Shown here piece after piece: positions 47,201 through 59,789 of a stretch of 64,000 nucleotides of DNA. The first letter of the stretch is position 1; each line of letters begins with the position of its first letter. The notes under the pieces were generated by a model. The model made no database searches. It worked only from the letters and a program-made list of their open reading frames with translations, and was not told the origin of the DNA. The DNA comes from Trifolium pratense (taxonomy: Eukaryota > Streptophyta > Magnoliopsida > Fabales > Fabaceae): the NCBI RefSeq assembly GCF_020283565.1, contig NC_060060.1, forward strand, positions 17,174,001 to 17,238,000. The letters are read 5' to 3'. The position numbers and the translations under genes are program-made.

Positions 47201-49868
47201 GGAATGTTATGGTCTATGGAGCAACTCTTCTAGGTAATGCTTGTACCTCTAGTTATTATATATATCTATAATCTATTTTATTTTTGTTTTACTAGTAAAG
47301 ATCGCGTGCGCTCACGCACGAATCTAAGAAAAAATGACGTCAAACAAATGTGTGAAATACTGTCATGTGTTTGAATTCTCTATAGCTGTAATATGGTGTT
47401 GCAGTTGTAAGAACCATTCGATTAAGAAAGAGAAAGTATAACTTAAGTTTCTCTCTTTAAATCTAACGATTTTTATTGTTGTAGCATCACATTATGGTTG
47501 TAGCGAATCATGCTATGTCTCCAAAACATATTTAAATCATGGAACATGTTTTAAATTATATACATTGGCAACACATTAATTCACCTAACAAGTGGGATTT
47601 TTTTGTTGTCATTTTGATTAAGTATTGTACATATAATGACTTTCTTAATTGTTTCATTTTAAAATTATTTATATTTTGTACTATGTTTTGCAAGTCATAT
47701 GATAGAAAATACTAATATAAATAAAGGAATTCATGCATGTCTTATTCATTAACACATTTCTTTGTTCTTTTCTTTCCTCTCTCTTGTTCTCTCACACAAC
47801 CTCACATGCAAACATGGTTAGGCTCAAAAAATCACAAAAAGAATAAATCATTTCAGATTACTTTGTTTTGTCTGTCCACAAACCATGAGCATCCAAAAAC
47901 CATGATGGTGTAATAATAATAAATACTATCTTTTAGTGGTTGAAAAAAAAGTAAAAAAGTAACACACACAATTCTACTCTTCAAAGAAGTATTAGTATTT
48001 TGATATTTTCCAAATATCCTCCTTAAAAAAATTGGAGATATCTCTTTCCTTAGGATTTTGTGGGGTTCAAACATTAGGCTATTATATGGGGCCCAAAAAT
48101 TGAGAAACTTAGTGTCAAAGTTAAGCCCTTGTTGACCCTTAATTAGAAATCTTGAAACCAAAGCAAATATTCCCTATGAAACTTTCTTCAATACTCTTAC
48201 TTTTTTATACACCCATGTACATAGTCATAGTAAAAATGGAATAAACATGATAACAATTGGAATATGGCATCAACTTTAGTTCAATATATCTTGAGAATAA
48301 GTAAAAGGGCATATAAGTTAGATGGTAAAATTAAAGATGAATTTATTAATTCCCTAAGTTTAGCTTTTCTCTTACATTGCTTCTTTTTAATGAGAAATAT
48401 TCTCTCTTTTGTGTTTGGTTGTAATAGGGAAGCTTGGTTACATGGTAAACCAAAGATTGATTCTATTGGAAACATGCAATCTCTTGAGGTAATATATATT
48501 CCTCTTTATATTCCAAAGGTTAAACCTTTTGTTTCAAAAAAGTTTATACACAAATTTCAAAGTATATGTTTAGAATGCATGAAAGGAATTTTTTAGAAGA
48601 AAAGGAAATACGTTTCATTTTTTTCATTTTGCCATGCACATTATTATATAGTGTAGTGATGAAAGAAAAAAAAGAGGCTTTGCATAAAGCTGCTTTGTCC
48701 TTCACAAATTCATATGGTTAGACTAGTCCTTTTCATATTTACCAAATTACAAAAGGTTAAAAACGATTTGTGATGTAAAAAAGGTTCCTCTAGAGTTTAG
48801 AGTTATTAATTGACCATATTGAAAATGACTATATAATAGAACCCTATTAAACCTGCCTCATTTGACTCAATAATCTATAGTATTTAGACTCTGATTTTTA
48901 ATATACTAGTTTTTTTTTTGTCTAGTAGCATAGTGGTTAGAAATTTCACCTTAAATATGAATAAGTTGAGTGTCTGATGTCCCTATACCAACTCATGGGG
49001 ACATATTTAATATATATAGTTGAGTCAAAAAAATAAATAGTACTAGTATATAAACTATTAATAAATACATACGTACACACACGGCTGCATGAATTCAATG
49101 GTATAAATAATGTCACACACAAAAATAATTGGAAGATATAGCACATGAGCATGCAAGTTCTATAGCACTTGGCAGGCTTTTAGGTGTGACCCATCTCAAG
49201 TTTCTTTTTCCTCATTCATTCATATAAATATTCTGTAATTATTTCTGAGTCAAATGTCCTTTGATTCCCATAAAATATACACAATACTATACTCCCCATT
49301 ATACTCAGTAATTTATTTTCCTCTTTTATCTCTTCAAATATATTCTCATCATAACACAATAATTTTTCTTAGGACTCATTGCCTTTACTATGAGTTATGA
49401 GATTTGGATCCTCTCTTTTCTTCCGCTGCATAATGTAGTAAACTATAGTTCTGTTTGCACGGTGAAGTGGTTGTAGAAAATTAAGATGCTAGAATTGTGT
49501 CTTGCTCCTTTGTAATATATTATATTGTACGTTTTTTTTTTATAAATAAAATAATTGTCCGTGAGATGTCAGCTCAGTAATATGGATAAAAACTTTATAT
49601 ATATTGTAATCTCAACAAACAGTTAAAAAAGTTTAGGGAACAGTTGTAAAATAGTCATTAATATATCATTTGTTTTAAACAAAAATATTTATTCTGATTT
49701 TTGGTACTTAATTATTTTTATTTGTTTTTTATTCAGAAGGAAATGGATCCAAAGTGTCTAAGCTATGAGAGAATATCAGATGGAAGTTCATCCACAAACT
49801 TATCTGGATCAAGCCCCAAGAAACCTAATTTGGATTTGGAATTCACATTAGGACAACCTTCTCTTTGA
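44277..49868 (+). CDS. KAN2: KANADI2-type GARP transcription factor, six exons
   Basis: Nuclear DNA-binding regulator; Arabidopsis KAN1/KAN2 specify abaxial (lower) organ identity and repress adaxial and auxin-related genes. Exons, all with GT-AG borders and matching phases: 44277-45018, 45303-45379, 46923-46968, 47068-47233, 48428-48488, 49737-49868, total 1224 nt, 407 aa (Arabidopsis KAN2 is of similar length). The N-terminus MELFPAQPDLSLQISPPN and the following DLGFWKRALDSR are KAN2-specific landmarks; DLSLQI and the C-terminal LDLEFTLG resemble EAR-type repression motifs. Residues 70-200 are rich in Asn/His/Gln, with an (HN)n run near 44757. The GARP domain spans about residues 218-281 over exons 1-3 (RMRWTTTLHARFVHAVELL, then ATPKSVLELMDVKDLTLAHV, then HLQMYRTVKTT). 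Introns 2 and 5 carry MITEs and a SINE. No disabling change seen. Confidence 0.95.
45492..45646. mobile_element. Stowaway-like MITE in KAN2 intron 2
   Basis: GTCCTTTCTCCGTGACAAAA is mirrored by TTTTATCACAGGGATGG; TA borders both sides. It folds back through AAATATAAG/CTTATATTT. Confidence 0.65.
46339..46487. mobile_element. Second Stowaway-like MITE in KAN2 intron 2
   Basis: CTTCATTCGTAATAAAATAT with the right end TTTTGTTTGGAAGGGAG, flanked by TA (46337-46338, 46488-46489). Related to the 45.5-kb copy. Confidence 0.65.
48911..49034 (+). mobile_element. Possible SINE in KAN2 intron 5
   Basis: A-box-like TAGCATAGTGGTTAGAA with a degenerate B-box region and an A-rich end; TACTAGT flanks both sides (short TSD). 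Confidence 0.45.
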
Positions 49869-50330
49869 AATCTCTCCAAGCTTCTACAAATATATTATTC
49901 ATTATTTACTATTACATATGTCTCTAAAACTGAAAGAGTTAGAGAGCAATGGAACCTGCTGAGAAAATCAGAGAAAGAGAAAGCTAAAAGAAGAAAAGAA
50001 AGAAAAGTAAAAGGAGAGCTTAAAAAAAAGAAACACAAAGTGACAAGAAAGACAGAAAGCAACAAAAGGAGAAGGGGGGTAGGGAAAAAAAAAGCATGGC
50101 CTTCCTATCAGAGTTCTTTGTGTTAGATCCAAATCAACATATTATATTTTCTTTGGTAAATATTTGAAATCTAATTGATTTGTAATGTTTTGCAATCAAA
50201 GAGAGAGAGAGAGAGTGAGAGAAAGAGACATGAGAGAAAGGGTGAGCTTTAGGTATGTTAAAGTATGAAGTGATCCTTGGTAATTGTAATGGAGCACTTT
50301 ATGTTTATGAAATATATTTAGATGTTTTCC
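49869..50330 (+). other. KAN2 3' UTR and downstream
   Basis: Purine-rich, with a (GA)n run at about 50201-50222. The polyadenylation site cannot be fixed by reading; the ATGTTTATGAAATATATT stretch near 50300 is a plausible end. Confidence 0.4.
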
Positions 50331-50565
50331 ACCAAATCCTATATATTTAACCCCAAGCATATATGCATACTTTACACTTTAGGAACAAAAGAGAGAATTT
50401 GAGAATAAATATGGACTTTGGGAAAAGATTGAAAATTTTGAGTAAAGTGTAGAAAAAGAATACTAACCTAGTCAAGGTATAAAATAAAGGGAAATATTGT
50501 TCAAAAAAAATAAAATAAAGGGCAATGATATTAACTGTGTGATATTTTTAATGGCGAATATATTA

Positions 50566-50695
50566 CTCCCTCCATCATTAATTATAAGCAAAAATCAACT
50601 TTTCAGATTCATTTAATAACTGATAAATCTGGTCAGATACATTAATTATTCAATAAATCTGGAAAACAAATTTTTGCTTATAATTAAGGATAGAG
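50566..50695. mobile_element. Stowaway-like MITE (130 bp, TA TSD)
   Basis: CTCCCTCCATCATTAATTAT mirrored by ATAATTAAGGATAGAG; flanked by TA. Confidence 0.75.
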
Positions 50696-51212
50696 TAGTA
50701 TATTAAATATAAAAATGAGGTATCAGAAGTATAAAGAGAAAATTCAGTAAAACAATGAGGTATACCAGACATTTTATCAGAATTCAACAATCTCTAGGGA
50801 AAATGATATTAATTGTGTGATATTTTTAAAATGAAAAGTTAGAAACAAAATTGTTTTACTCAATGGGTAAACAAGTAAATTACAACTTTATTTTATTTTT
50901 ATTTTGTGTAGGTAGCAAAAGATATATATAATTATAACTTAATTTGTATTTAAAAATAAGGTATTACTTGTTTATGAACAGTCCTTCGACCTCCATTCAG
51001 TGACGAGTAGCAAGGAGTGAGGTAGATAGAAATGAGTCGTAGAGACAACAAAGTTTTGAGAGTAACAACAAGAATAAAATCTTTGGGAGTAAGGGTAATT
51101 CAGGAAGGAAAAAAAGAGTATTATACATTATGTTAGAATGTTAGAATCGAATCAAGATCTTCTCCATTTATTTATCTTTTTATGTTTGTCATTACTAAAA
51201 TTTTGCGAATAT

Positions 51213-51354
51213 GTTCCATAAGCTTAATTCAGTTGGTAGGAACATTGCATTTAACATACAGGGAGCCGAAGTTTGAACCTTGGTCATCCCAGATTCCCAC
51301 TTATCTACCTTAAGTATGAATTTCTAGACACTAAGCTACTTGACAAAACAAAAG
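51213..51354 (+). mobile_element. tRNA-derived SINE
   Basis: A-box-like AAGCTTAATTCAGTTGGTAG and B-box CGAAGTTTGAACCTTGG with pol III spacing. Bracketed by TTTTGCGAATAT (51201-51212) and TTTTGTGAATAT (51355-51366), a 12-bp TSD with one change. A-rich tail before the right TSD. Confidence 0.75.
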
Positions 51355-51366
51355 TTTTGTGAATAT

Positions 51367-52140
51367 AAATGCAATGCTTTGATATTTAATTGGTCCAAAT
51401 ATTTAATATAAATTCTAAAACCTATCAAATCAAAATTATATAGTAATGAAAAGAAGAAACGGAAAAATTGAAATGATCCTAACTTTTTAGAATCCCTTCG
51501 CTCTTCTTTTCGTAAACTAAATGAGATAAGTGACTTTGTTTCCTCTCTTTATTCTCTCTTCATAACTCACTCCAATCAAACACACCGTCGAGATCCGTTT
51601 GATCTGCAATAGATAATTATTGGACAACACATGACAAATTTTATAGGATTGAACAATTTTATATTTTGTAACATGTTTGGTGGACCAAAATAATATCGAA
51701 TTTCAATTCTTTAATCTTTTAATGATGGAATTTATAAATTTCCAAACAATATCTAATTCAATTAATCTAATTGCATTTTTAAGTATGTTATCATAAGTTT
51801 ATAGTTATTCAATTTCTAAATATCAATAAAGGATCGAGAGGTGAAGTTGAAATTGACAAATAGAGTTTGGATAAGTATAAAACTATATTTGGCAAAGAAA
51901 TATGATTGAGTGTTTGAGACAGGTTCGTCTCTCGAATACCAAGGATGAGTAGTGTGGGAGACATGATCTGAGTAGCGTGTTTTCAGGGACTTGGATATAG
52001 TCAGTGCATCACAGTCGTCTGATTGAAATCAAACGATTTAGATTTAAATGCAGTTTAAATATAATAATTCTGATCTTTAAATACAAGCCGTCCGATCTGA
52101 ATCCAACAGTTTTAAATTCACTGACTTTACATGCAGTCAA
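51367..52140. other. Spacer with possible MITE
   Basis: No gene. 51985-52140 has weak inverted ends (ATAGTCAGTGCATC and GACTTTACATGCAGTC) suggesting a decayed MITE. Confidence 0.3.
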
Positions 52141-52980
52141 GGGTGCTGATTGTTCCCAATTCAGGTCAGTGTTTTCAGTTAAATTAGCTTACTTGGTTCT
52201 TGACAAGAGGGCTAGACCTCAAACGACGCTTAAGGGAGACAACATGGAATATCTTGGAAGGATTTGGGTTTCTTGGGCCACAATGAAAGTTGCCGTCTTT
52301 TCTTGGCAACTCCTCCGGGATAGGATTCCAACTCGGAGGAGAGTGTTGGTAGGAACTAGTGAGACTTCGTGTGTGTTTTTCGGGGTGGTTGAAGAGTCAT
52401 TTGATGACCTGTTTCCTAGAAGAGGATATCTTCGGTTTGGTATCATATTTTTAAGGATCGAGTTTGTGTCCCCTAATAGTGTAGTGCAAGTCATTGAGAG
52501 CTTCTTTGGGATGGGGTCAGCCGTCGGGGGCGGTTAGGTACGATGGTAGTGTGACATGTTGTTGTGTGGTTTATCTGAACTTTCCGTAATGATATTATTT
52601 TCTCAGCTAGGTCTTCAACGACCGAAATTCTTGTGGATAGGGTGAAACTCTCCTCCTGAAATTGGTTTCTAAGTAAAAATCCTGGTAGCCCATTTCTTTC
52701 TACGAGTGAGAGGAGCAACCTCTCTTGTGCTAGTCCGATAAGGTTATGTGAGGATGTGATGTGGTGTCTGAGTTTTCCAGGTTCTAATTAAGTGGTATTT
52801 TTTGGGGTGTTCTCTAGTAGTTTAGTTTTTCCTCTTCTGTTCATTTTGGTGGTTACTCTAGGTGCCTGTGGTGGTTACTATTTACTAGTACTCTTGGTTA
52901 ATTTGTATTTTGACTTTTTTTTTACCCCTAATATATATTATATCTATTTGTCATTAAAAGAAAAACTAATTAAGACGTCG
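52141..52980 (+). pseudogene. L1-type LINE 3' fragment (zinc-binding RT region)
   Basis: A segment FSVKLAYLVLDKRARP leads into WATMKVAVFSWQLLRDRIPT and RRRVLVGTSETSCVFFGV, the signature of the zinc-binding region C-terminal to plant LINE reverse transcriptases (zf-RVT). Later, in another frame, ILVDRVKLSSWNWFLSKNPG resembles the usual LINE C-terminal tail. Frameshifts and stops separate these parts and RT itself is absent. An A-rich stretch near 52960 may be the tail. Confidence 0.75.
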
Positions 52981-53498
52981 ATCGAATGATTAGGAGATGA
53001 AACATGAGAATCGTCAAGGGGGCTTGAGGTGATATTGGGTCAAAGACTCTAACAATATGGTAAGCTGTGAGAATAGAAGATAGATCATATTGTTCATAAA
53101 GGACTCTAACAATAAATAGTAAACCATGAGAATAGGAAAAAGAGAATGTTAACATGTGTCCTTACGAAAACAAAAATAAAAATTATTAATTGTTAATTTG
53201 TGCATTTTATTTTTTGAAACATTAAATTTCTTATATCATTAAATGTTGAGTTTCTATGTTGGGATAGCTTAACATGTGCTCTTAGGATACATGTTAATTA
53301 ACAAGACCCATAGGAGATAAATCACCATTAAATTTGTTTTTAAAATAGATTTTTCATAACAAAAGACATATTCTTTTGATGAATCCATAATTCTAGAATA
53401 TTTATTTATATTAAATCTTTTCTCAAATTATAATCTTATCAAACCTCCAAAAATTTCAATTATTTCTAGCTACATACCATAGAAAAGTATATTTAGTA
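52981..53498. other. Spacer with small tandem repeat
   Basis: GGACTCTAACAATA occurs twice near 53045 and 53100, within a ~60-bp imperfect duplication. No gene. Confidence 0.35.
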
Positions 53499-53647
53499 CT
53501 CCCTCGGTCCAAATTATAAGGGAAAAAATATTTTCAAGAATTGTTTTTTCAAGAAAACTCACAAAAACATATTTTAAATTATCATGTTTTACTTTTTTTT
53601 AATAAATGTAATTTTTGTTTTTCCTTTATAATTTGGGATGGAGAAAG
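53499..53647. mobile_element. Stowaway-like MITE (149 bp, TA TSD)
   Basis: CTCCCTCGGTCCAAATTATA mirrored by TATAATTTGGGATGGAGAAAG; TA at both borders. Confidence 0.75.
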
Positions 53648-53817
53648 TAGTCAACAAGTTCTTACGAATCAATATATTTTTTAATTTGAACTCAAAAAAG
53701 CTAGTGGTGGTCATCACCACCGTAATTTCTTTTATTAAAACAAATCTCATTGCCGTTAAATAGCCGCCAAATAAGAGCCCATATTTTATATATATCAATA
53801 CTGAAAAAATTTTACTC

Positions 53818-54490
53818 TTTAGCCACGGTCATATGATATACCCGTGGCTAATAATGTTTATCACGTAAATGTTGAATGTGACTTATTTGGGTTTTGTGAA
53901 ATTTAGCCACGGTTAAATAAGATTTTTGCAACGCCTATTTATAGTGGGGTAACATTTTGATAGCCACATTAATGTCTCCTCTAGCCATAGTTAAACCGTG
54001 GCTATAACATTATTGTGGACCTTTTCAAAAAACTTATTTTGATTATGGTTTAAGCGGTGGCAGCAGCGGAACTAGGGGTGGCTGAGGTGGACCACGACCC
54101 ACCCCCACTCTCAAAAAATAATATTTTTATAAGTATAGAGTATTTGTTTAAGTGTATTATTAATTATTTTAATTTATTTTGTATATATATTAGTACAAAT
54201 ATTAATGAAAATATTAGTTTAGAGTTTATTATTGATGATTATAAGTCATTCGGTACGCATATTATAGTTCAAGTGCAAGTGAAAATATTAGTTTGTAAAC
54301 TATATTTAAACTAGTAAGCTATAAGCTCATGAAAAAATGTTACCAATTTTTTTTTCAATACAAACTTATAAATTATAAGCCATAAATTTTTTAGCGGCCC
54401 ACCCAGTAAATTTTTCACGGTTCCGCCACCGAACGGTGGCTAACCTTAATTAAGACTTTGCAATTTCACTAACCGTGGCAAACTTTATTT
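53818..54490. mobile_element. Element rich in AGCCACGGT motifs
   Basis: At least seven AGCCACGGT or CCGTGGCT motifs in both orientations within 53820-54475, like subterminal transposase-binding repeats of a non-autonomous DNA transposon. Its termini are not resolved. Split by the insertion at 54062-54432. Confidence 0.45.
54062..54432. mobile_element. hAT-like insertion (8-bp TSD)
   Basis: 371 bp with short inverted ends (GCGGAAC near the left, GTTCCGC at the right) bracketed by GCGGTGGC (54054-54061) and ACGGTGGC (54433-54440). Non-coding; the 85-aa ORF over its left end has no similarity. Confidence 0.5.
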
Positions 54491-55478
54491 TAAATATTTT
54501 TAAAAACAAAATTCTGCATTTTTTACTGTTTTTTTTTTAATATGCTATATTTATCAACAAGCACGACCTAAAAGCATACACCTAGCCACACAAAACACAT
54601 GTGCTAACATTAAACATCCACCCTTTATCAACAAGCGCCACCTTAAAGCATACACCTAGCCATGAGTCATGTAGTGTAATTTTTTATAATCTAAGTATGT
54701 ATTTATTCCAAGTTAAATTTTTGGTATACAATATAATTTGCAAATTTAAGTTATAAATTTTATTTTACAGCCCACTTGATTATTTCTTTCTAGTTCCATC
54801 ACCGTTTAAAAGAGTATATATGAAAAGAAACGAAAGAACACGATGTTAAAATTTAGGAGAAAAAGAAAAGGAGGTGTAGCTTTAGCTTTTAATTTTTTTT
54901 TCTACTTTATATGCTTTCCTTTTGCTTATGCACGAATGCATGGAGTTATCAATATTTAGATAGCACAGTGGGATATAATAATTTTCCCAGCAATAAAAAA
55001 CAAAAAGAGATATCATTGTACCAATATTATTAAATTAAAATTGGTCTACGTATATACTGCTACCAAACAAATACCTCAGTCATTACAATTATAGTTTGTA
55101 AATGATATAGTAGTTGATAGCAAGCTAACAAAAAACTTTTTTTTTTTTTTTGAGTGGCTGGAGTTGTGTGGTATGCCTTCTTTGTGGGTTCTCCCGCGAG
55201 AATTGTCAAATCATTGTCCGTTGATTCTCAACTATATAAACTCGATCTAGTGATTGGAGTTCTAAACCGTTTAAAAAACCAAACAAAACCAAATCAAACT
55301 GAATCGGATGAAATCGAACGAAATGAAACCATAACAAATTGATAAATCGATGCAAAATAACTAACACAAACAATCAAACCAAACCAAGCTGAGAGAACCA
55401 AAACCAAAATAACTAGAAAACACATGTTAGCTTCGTTGCCAACCAAAAAAACATGTACATAGGCAACAAAATAGAGAC
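54491..55478. other. Spacer with short tandem repeat
   Basis: TTTATCAACAAGC...AAAGCATACACCTAGCCA occurs twice (about 54549-54590 and 54624-54662). No gene seen. Confidence 0.35.
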
Positions 55479-55635
55479 TGTTGAGTATGGTTCATTCCTT
55501 CATCTAATAGAAACGAGCTGTAGCGAATTCTGCAGCCGGAGACGTACCTAAGGGGAACTCCGTTATCAAACTTCTTGTGTTCTTATTGTTTGCAATTTCG
55601 TTATTATTACCTTCTGTTACTATTTGTGCACAACA
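55479..55635 (+). mobile_element. Solo LTR, internally deleted (157 bp, TSD GAGAC)
   Basis: Same family as 36379-36614, flanked by GAGAC at 55474-55478 and 55636-55640. It lacks 79 bp, including the TATA box, between two TTCAT repeats seen in the longer copy. The remaining 3' part is nearly identical to the other copy. Confidence 0.85.
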
Positions 55636-56451
55636 GAGACACCACACACAATTCACAAAAGGAATTCAAGAAAGCCAACATACCAATACCGATGTTGTGT
55701 TTTTTTCTTTAGCCAATTAAATAATAGTTGGTTCGGTTTTGCGATTTATCGCGATATAAAAAATATGATAATATTACCAACTTGTTACAAAATAAACATA
55801 TGAAATTTTAATTTATTTAATTGTTTACATGATATAATATACATATACAAAAATTGCATATACATAAAAACTTATTTTTAATACCAACAGTAAAGTTCTG
55901 GATCGTATGAAATGATATGCTTTGACAACCTACTATTTTGTGGACTCAATTTGGGTTGTGCTTGCTAAGTTGGACTATGTAATATGTTGATTGCTACTAG
56001 TTGATAGAGTTAAGTTTAGTATTGTGGTTTGGTTCAGTTTTCTGAAATGAAAACCGCAAACCAATTCAAACCATGCGATTTAGAAGAAAAATGATCCGTG
56101 CAATTCAAACTAAATGTGATTTTTTTACGATTTTCGATTTGCGATTTTACTTTTAGATTAGTTCGGATATAAACACCCCTACTTAGAATAGTATGATGCA
56201 AACTAGAGGCAATGAAGTAAGGAACAACACACCTTCGACTTCATTGAAACAAGTATCTCGATCAACCGATTTCTTTCCAACAAAAGAACCATAAAAAAAT
56301 TTCAAAAGAACAAATTTGTAATTAAACCAAATCAATTACACAATATTCCCATTTTTTTTAACTTGGCAGCGGAAATGACTGGTGATTCCAGGAGAATCGA
56401 ACCATACTATGATACCATGCATGTTAATGATATAAATACCAAAATGAAAAA
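55636..56451. other. Spacer, nothing recognised
   Basis: AT-rich. A TATGATACCATGCATGTTAA stretch at 56407 resembles the complement of a tRNA-Met primer site, with no LTR found around it. Confidence 0.3.
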
Positions 56452-56471
56452 TAGAAAGCTATTAGGGTTTT

Positions 56472-56616
56472 TTTTCACCATCAGTTTAATCTGGTTCGGG
56501 GATCAGTTCTGGCATCAAGTGGTTCCAGCCCCCTCCCGATTGCAGTTGCGGTGATCGAACTGCGGCCCTCCCTACCAAGTTCAGCGCCAATCACCACTGA
56601 ACCAACTAACGATTGG
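56472..56616 (-). mobile_element. tRNA-derived SINE (minus strand)
   Basis: The minus strand begins GTTAGTTGGTTCAGTGGTGA (A box) followed by GCAGTTCGATCACCGC (B box) and the AACTGATCCCCGAACCAG part typical of a legume SINE, ending in an A-tail (T-run at 56469-56476). A ~20-bp TSD, TAGAAAGCTATYAGGGTTTT, flanks it (56452-56471 and 56617-56636). Confidence 0.85.
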
Positions 56617-56636
56617 TAGAAAGCTATCAGGGTTTT

Positions 56637-59600
56637 GGTAGAATATCATTAACATTGCATAACTTAACAGAATAAGGATTACAAAGAAAATATATAGTAG
56701 ACCTAGAATAACTAAACTACTAACTTGGAAACATAAGCTCAATAACTTAACCCCACTAATATTATATCTAACAAAATTAATAAAAATAAACATATATAAA
56801 GGTGAGGTAACCTAATGTACTTGTATCTACTTTAAAATTGTATCAATCAATAAAAGGAAAATAAGTGTAATTTAAACAAGGCTTAAATGTAGTTTTAACC
56901 CTCTAAGTTTTATAATTATTTTAGCCTCCAAGTTAGAATAGCTTCATTATTTCAGCCCCATAAATTTCACAATGGCTCGATATTGACTCCCCAAGTTTCA
57001 ATTGCACGATTTTGGCCTCCCAAGTTTATCTCATTCTGCATTTGCTAGCCTCTCGTTAACTTTTTTGACTAAAAATTGCATGAGGCATTTTTAAAATAAT
57101 TTTTTTTCTATATAAAAACATAGCCCTCTAAAAAGGGGAGTCTTCCAAAAACTAGCGTATGCCTTAACTGCATATGAGACATTTTAAAAATTTAAAAAAA
57201 TGAAATAAAAATGTTCATAAAATAAAAGTATTTGTTTTAAAAAAATGTAATTTTTTTTAAAAGTATAATAATTTTTTTTAAAAATAGTTTGTAAAATTTA
57301 AAAAATAATATTAGAAAAATAGTTCATAAGAAATTTGTAAACTATCTTTTTATAACGAAATTATTTTATAAACTATGTATAACCAAAAAAAATGTCATTT
57401 ATTTTTAAAACAATTTTTAAATTTTTAAATATTTTTAAAATTTTAAATATTTTTAATTTCCATTAAAAGAAAAAAATGATTTATTGAAGGCCAAAAACCG
57501 TCAATAAATAGTCAAAACCGCCAATAAATACTAAAAAAATACCAATTTACTGGCACCCTCAATCCATCAATAAAATGAACGTTGGAAAATTTTGCAGCAT
57601 CTCAAACCACCGAAAAAGAAAATGAAAGAATTTACTGGTGGTTTGAGCCTCCACAAAATAGCAACTATCATTTCATATTTACCTGCTGCCCAAGCTGCCA
57701 CTAAGTAATATAGTATTTTAAATAAATTACTTATTAATTAATTTAATAAAACATTGGTTTTTGTTCTTCTTCTCGGATCTATTGTGTGCTTCTTCTCAGA
57801 TGTAGCTTTTTGTTATCATCAATTTAGTTTCATTCCATTATAATGGCATTCTTGTTTGGATGTTTGTAATTTTACGGGTAAGAGGGGAGGGATGAGAGTA
57901 GTTTGTTTGTTGCTTTCATTCCATTGCCACAATATCACCTTGTTTTCGGTTGGGGATTGTAATGGTTAATTCTTTTCACTTGATATTCCAGAAACATACA
58001 TCAATTCCATTATGAAGATATAATATCCCACTTATTGAAGCAAAACTGCTTTTTGATAATCTTTCACATCCACTTTTAGCTTGACCAAGATCTTGGGTCG
58101 GACCCTTAACTTGGATATGCAACATCGTTAAAAGTCTTAGGGAGAGTTTTCCGTCCATTTGTGTCCCATATAAGACTTGAGAGATTAGTGTATACAGTTG
58201 CGCGCAAAGGATACCTGGTATCGTTTGGCCTGACTTTTTTTCCTATTATTTAGAGTTTATGCAAACAACTTATGCAATTTTTATATATTATTATAAGTTT
58301 GTCAAGGTACTTTATGATAAAATAGCTTATAAAATTACAATTTTCACCAGTGTGAACTTATAAAATATCATAAAACTTAATTTATATTGCATAAGCTTAA
58401 AAAAAACTGGGCCAAACGGACCCTAAGTATTCTTAAGTTTCCCTACTCTTTTTTTTTTTTTTTTTGTATTAACCATCTGTTTCCCATGAAAAAGGGACTC
58501 AGTAATCTAGAATTCGGCTACAAAGTAAGTCAAATCTGTTGTAAAATTATTCCCACCAACTATCTAACTCGGGTTCTCCTACTTTTTAGTTTAGAACAGT
58601 AGTATTTAAGTTTCAAGCAGTACCAAAGAAGTTGTAACATATTAAAGCATCTAGTTTTGGTAAGTTAATTATTCCAAACTTTAATTAATCTCTTTATGCA
58701 AGTCCCACAACTCGTGATTTAAGGAATCTATTTTTAGATATGCATGCAAATTTCAAAAAAAAAAATTGTAAAATTTGTTTACTTAAAAGGAAAGTTGTTG
58801 ACACTCCTCTAAGTTTCCATAGACAGAGATGGACACACTCAAAACTTTGAACACACATATAAATAGATTTCTTGTTTCCTTACTTCTTTACAACAAAGTC
58901 ATCACATCATTTTTTTTGGGTACATATATTATATTATTAAAAATATGTAAATATAATGATTGATTATGTTGAACATTCTATATTCGGTCTTCATCCATTT
59001 GGAAAATGAAAGTTGGCCTTAGTAATAATGAGCTAAAAATCAACAAAGCCAATCATCAAGTTGTACATATATATATTCATCATCATACTATTAATATTAT
59101 GATTGATAATATATAAAAATAAACTAAATATATAATGTAAATCATTGTTTTTATATTATTTCATCCTAAGGAAAAGAGGGGGAGGAAAAAAGAAAAAGTA
59201 ATTGCGCGGAAAAAAAAGTTGGGAACATTTTGTTTCATATCTTTTTTGACGTAGTCTCATTTTCATAGTCTACTTTTTCACTTTTGAAAACTTGCCATGC
59301 AAGTGTTTCAATTTGGCAGTGTTTTGTACTACTAGGACCCCTCCCTTTCACTTCAACTTTTATTAATTTGATTAACTATTTTTTTTTTGTTTCCATATAA
59401 TTAATTTATTTAAAAAAGCTAACACCCACTTCCTCACCAAAATAAATATTTAGCCCTTTTTTAAATATTTGCTTTTTAGGAAATATTTATTTTTATTTAT
59501 CAATCATATTTACATTTCAAAGCTTAGATTAACTATATTCTTTTGTTAATTATACTTGCATCTAACAAACAAAAAAAATTAATTAGTCCAATTGTTTGAT

Positions 59601-59789
59601 TAATACACTTTTAAGTGTAGAGAAGTGAATAATTTCGAATTTAAACTCAAATCTCTACAAATTAATGTCTCTAATAAAACAATCTTAAAATTATTGAATA
59701 TTACTCAAGTGGTTGATATATAAGATGTGTGTGAATGTCGTAAATCAAAGAGTATTGAACTTGAAAAATAAAAATAAAAAATCTTAAAA
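56637..59789. other. Gene-poor spacer
   Basis: 56880-57080 contains repeated CCTC(C)AAGTTT phrases resembling half of the GGCTTAA-type inverted-repeat element at 4240. 57480-57670 has CCGTCAATAAA and TTTACTGGTGGTTTGAG phrases in both orientations, maybe a decayed DNA transposon. No gene supported. Confidence 0.35.

Noticed and set aside
48264..48596. 110-aa plus-strand ORF in KAN2 intron 4 and exon 5
   Set aside because: It reads through a splice acceptor in the wrong phase; the exon 5 segment there is explained by KAN2.
54057..54314. 85-aa ORF starting MAAAELGVAEVDHD
   Set aside because: It lies across the left end of the hAT-like insertion and becomes low-complexity; no similarity.
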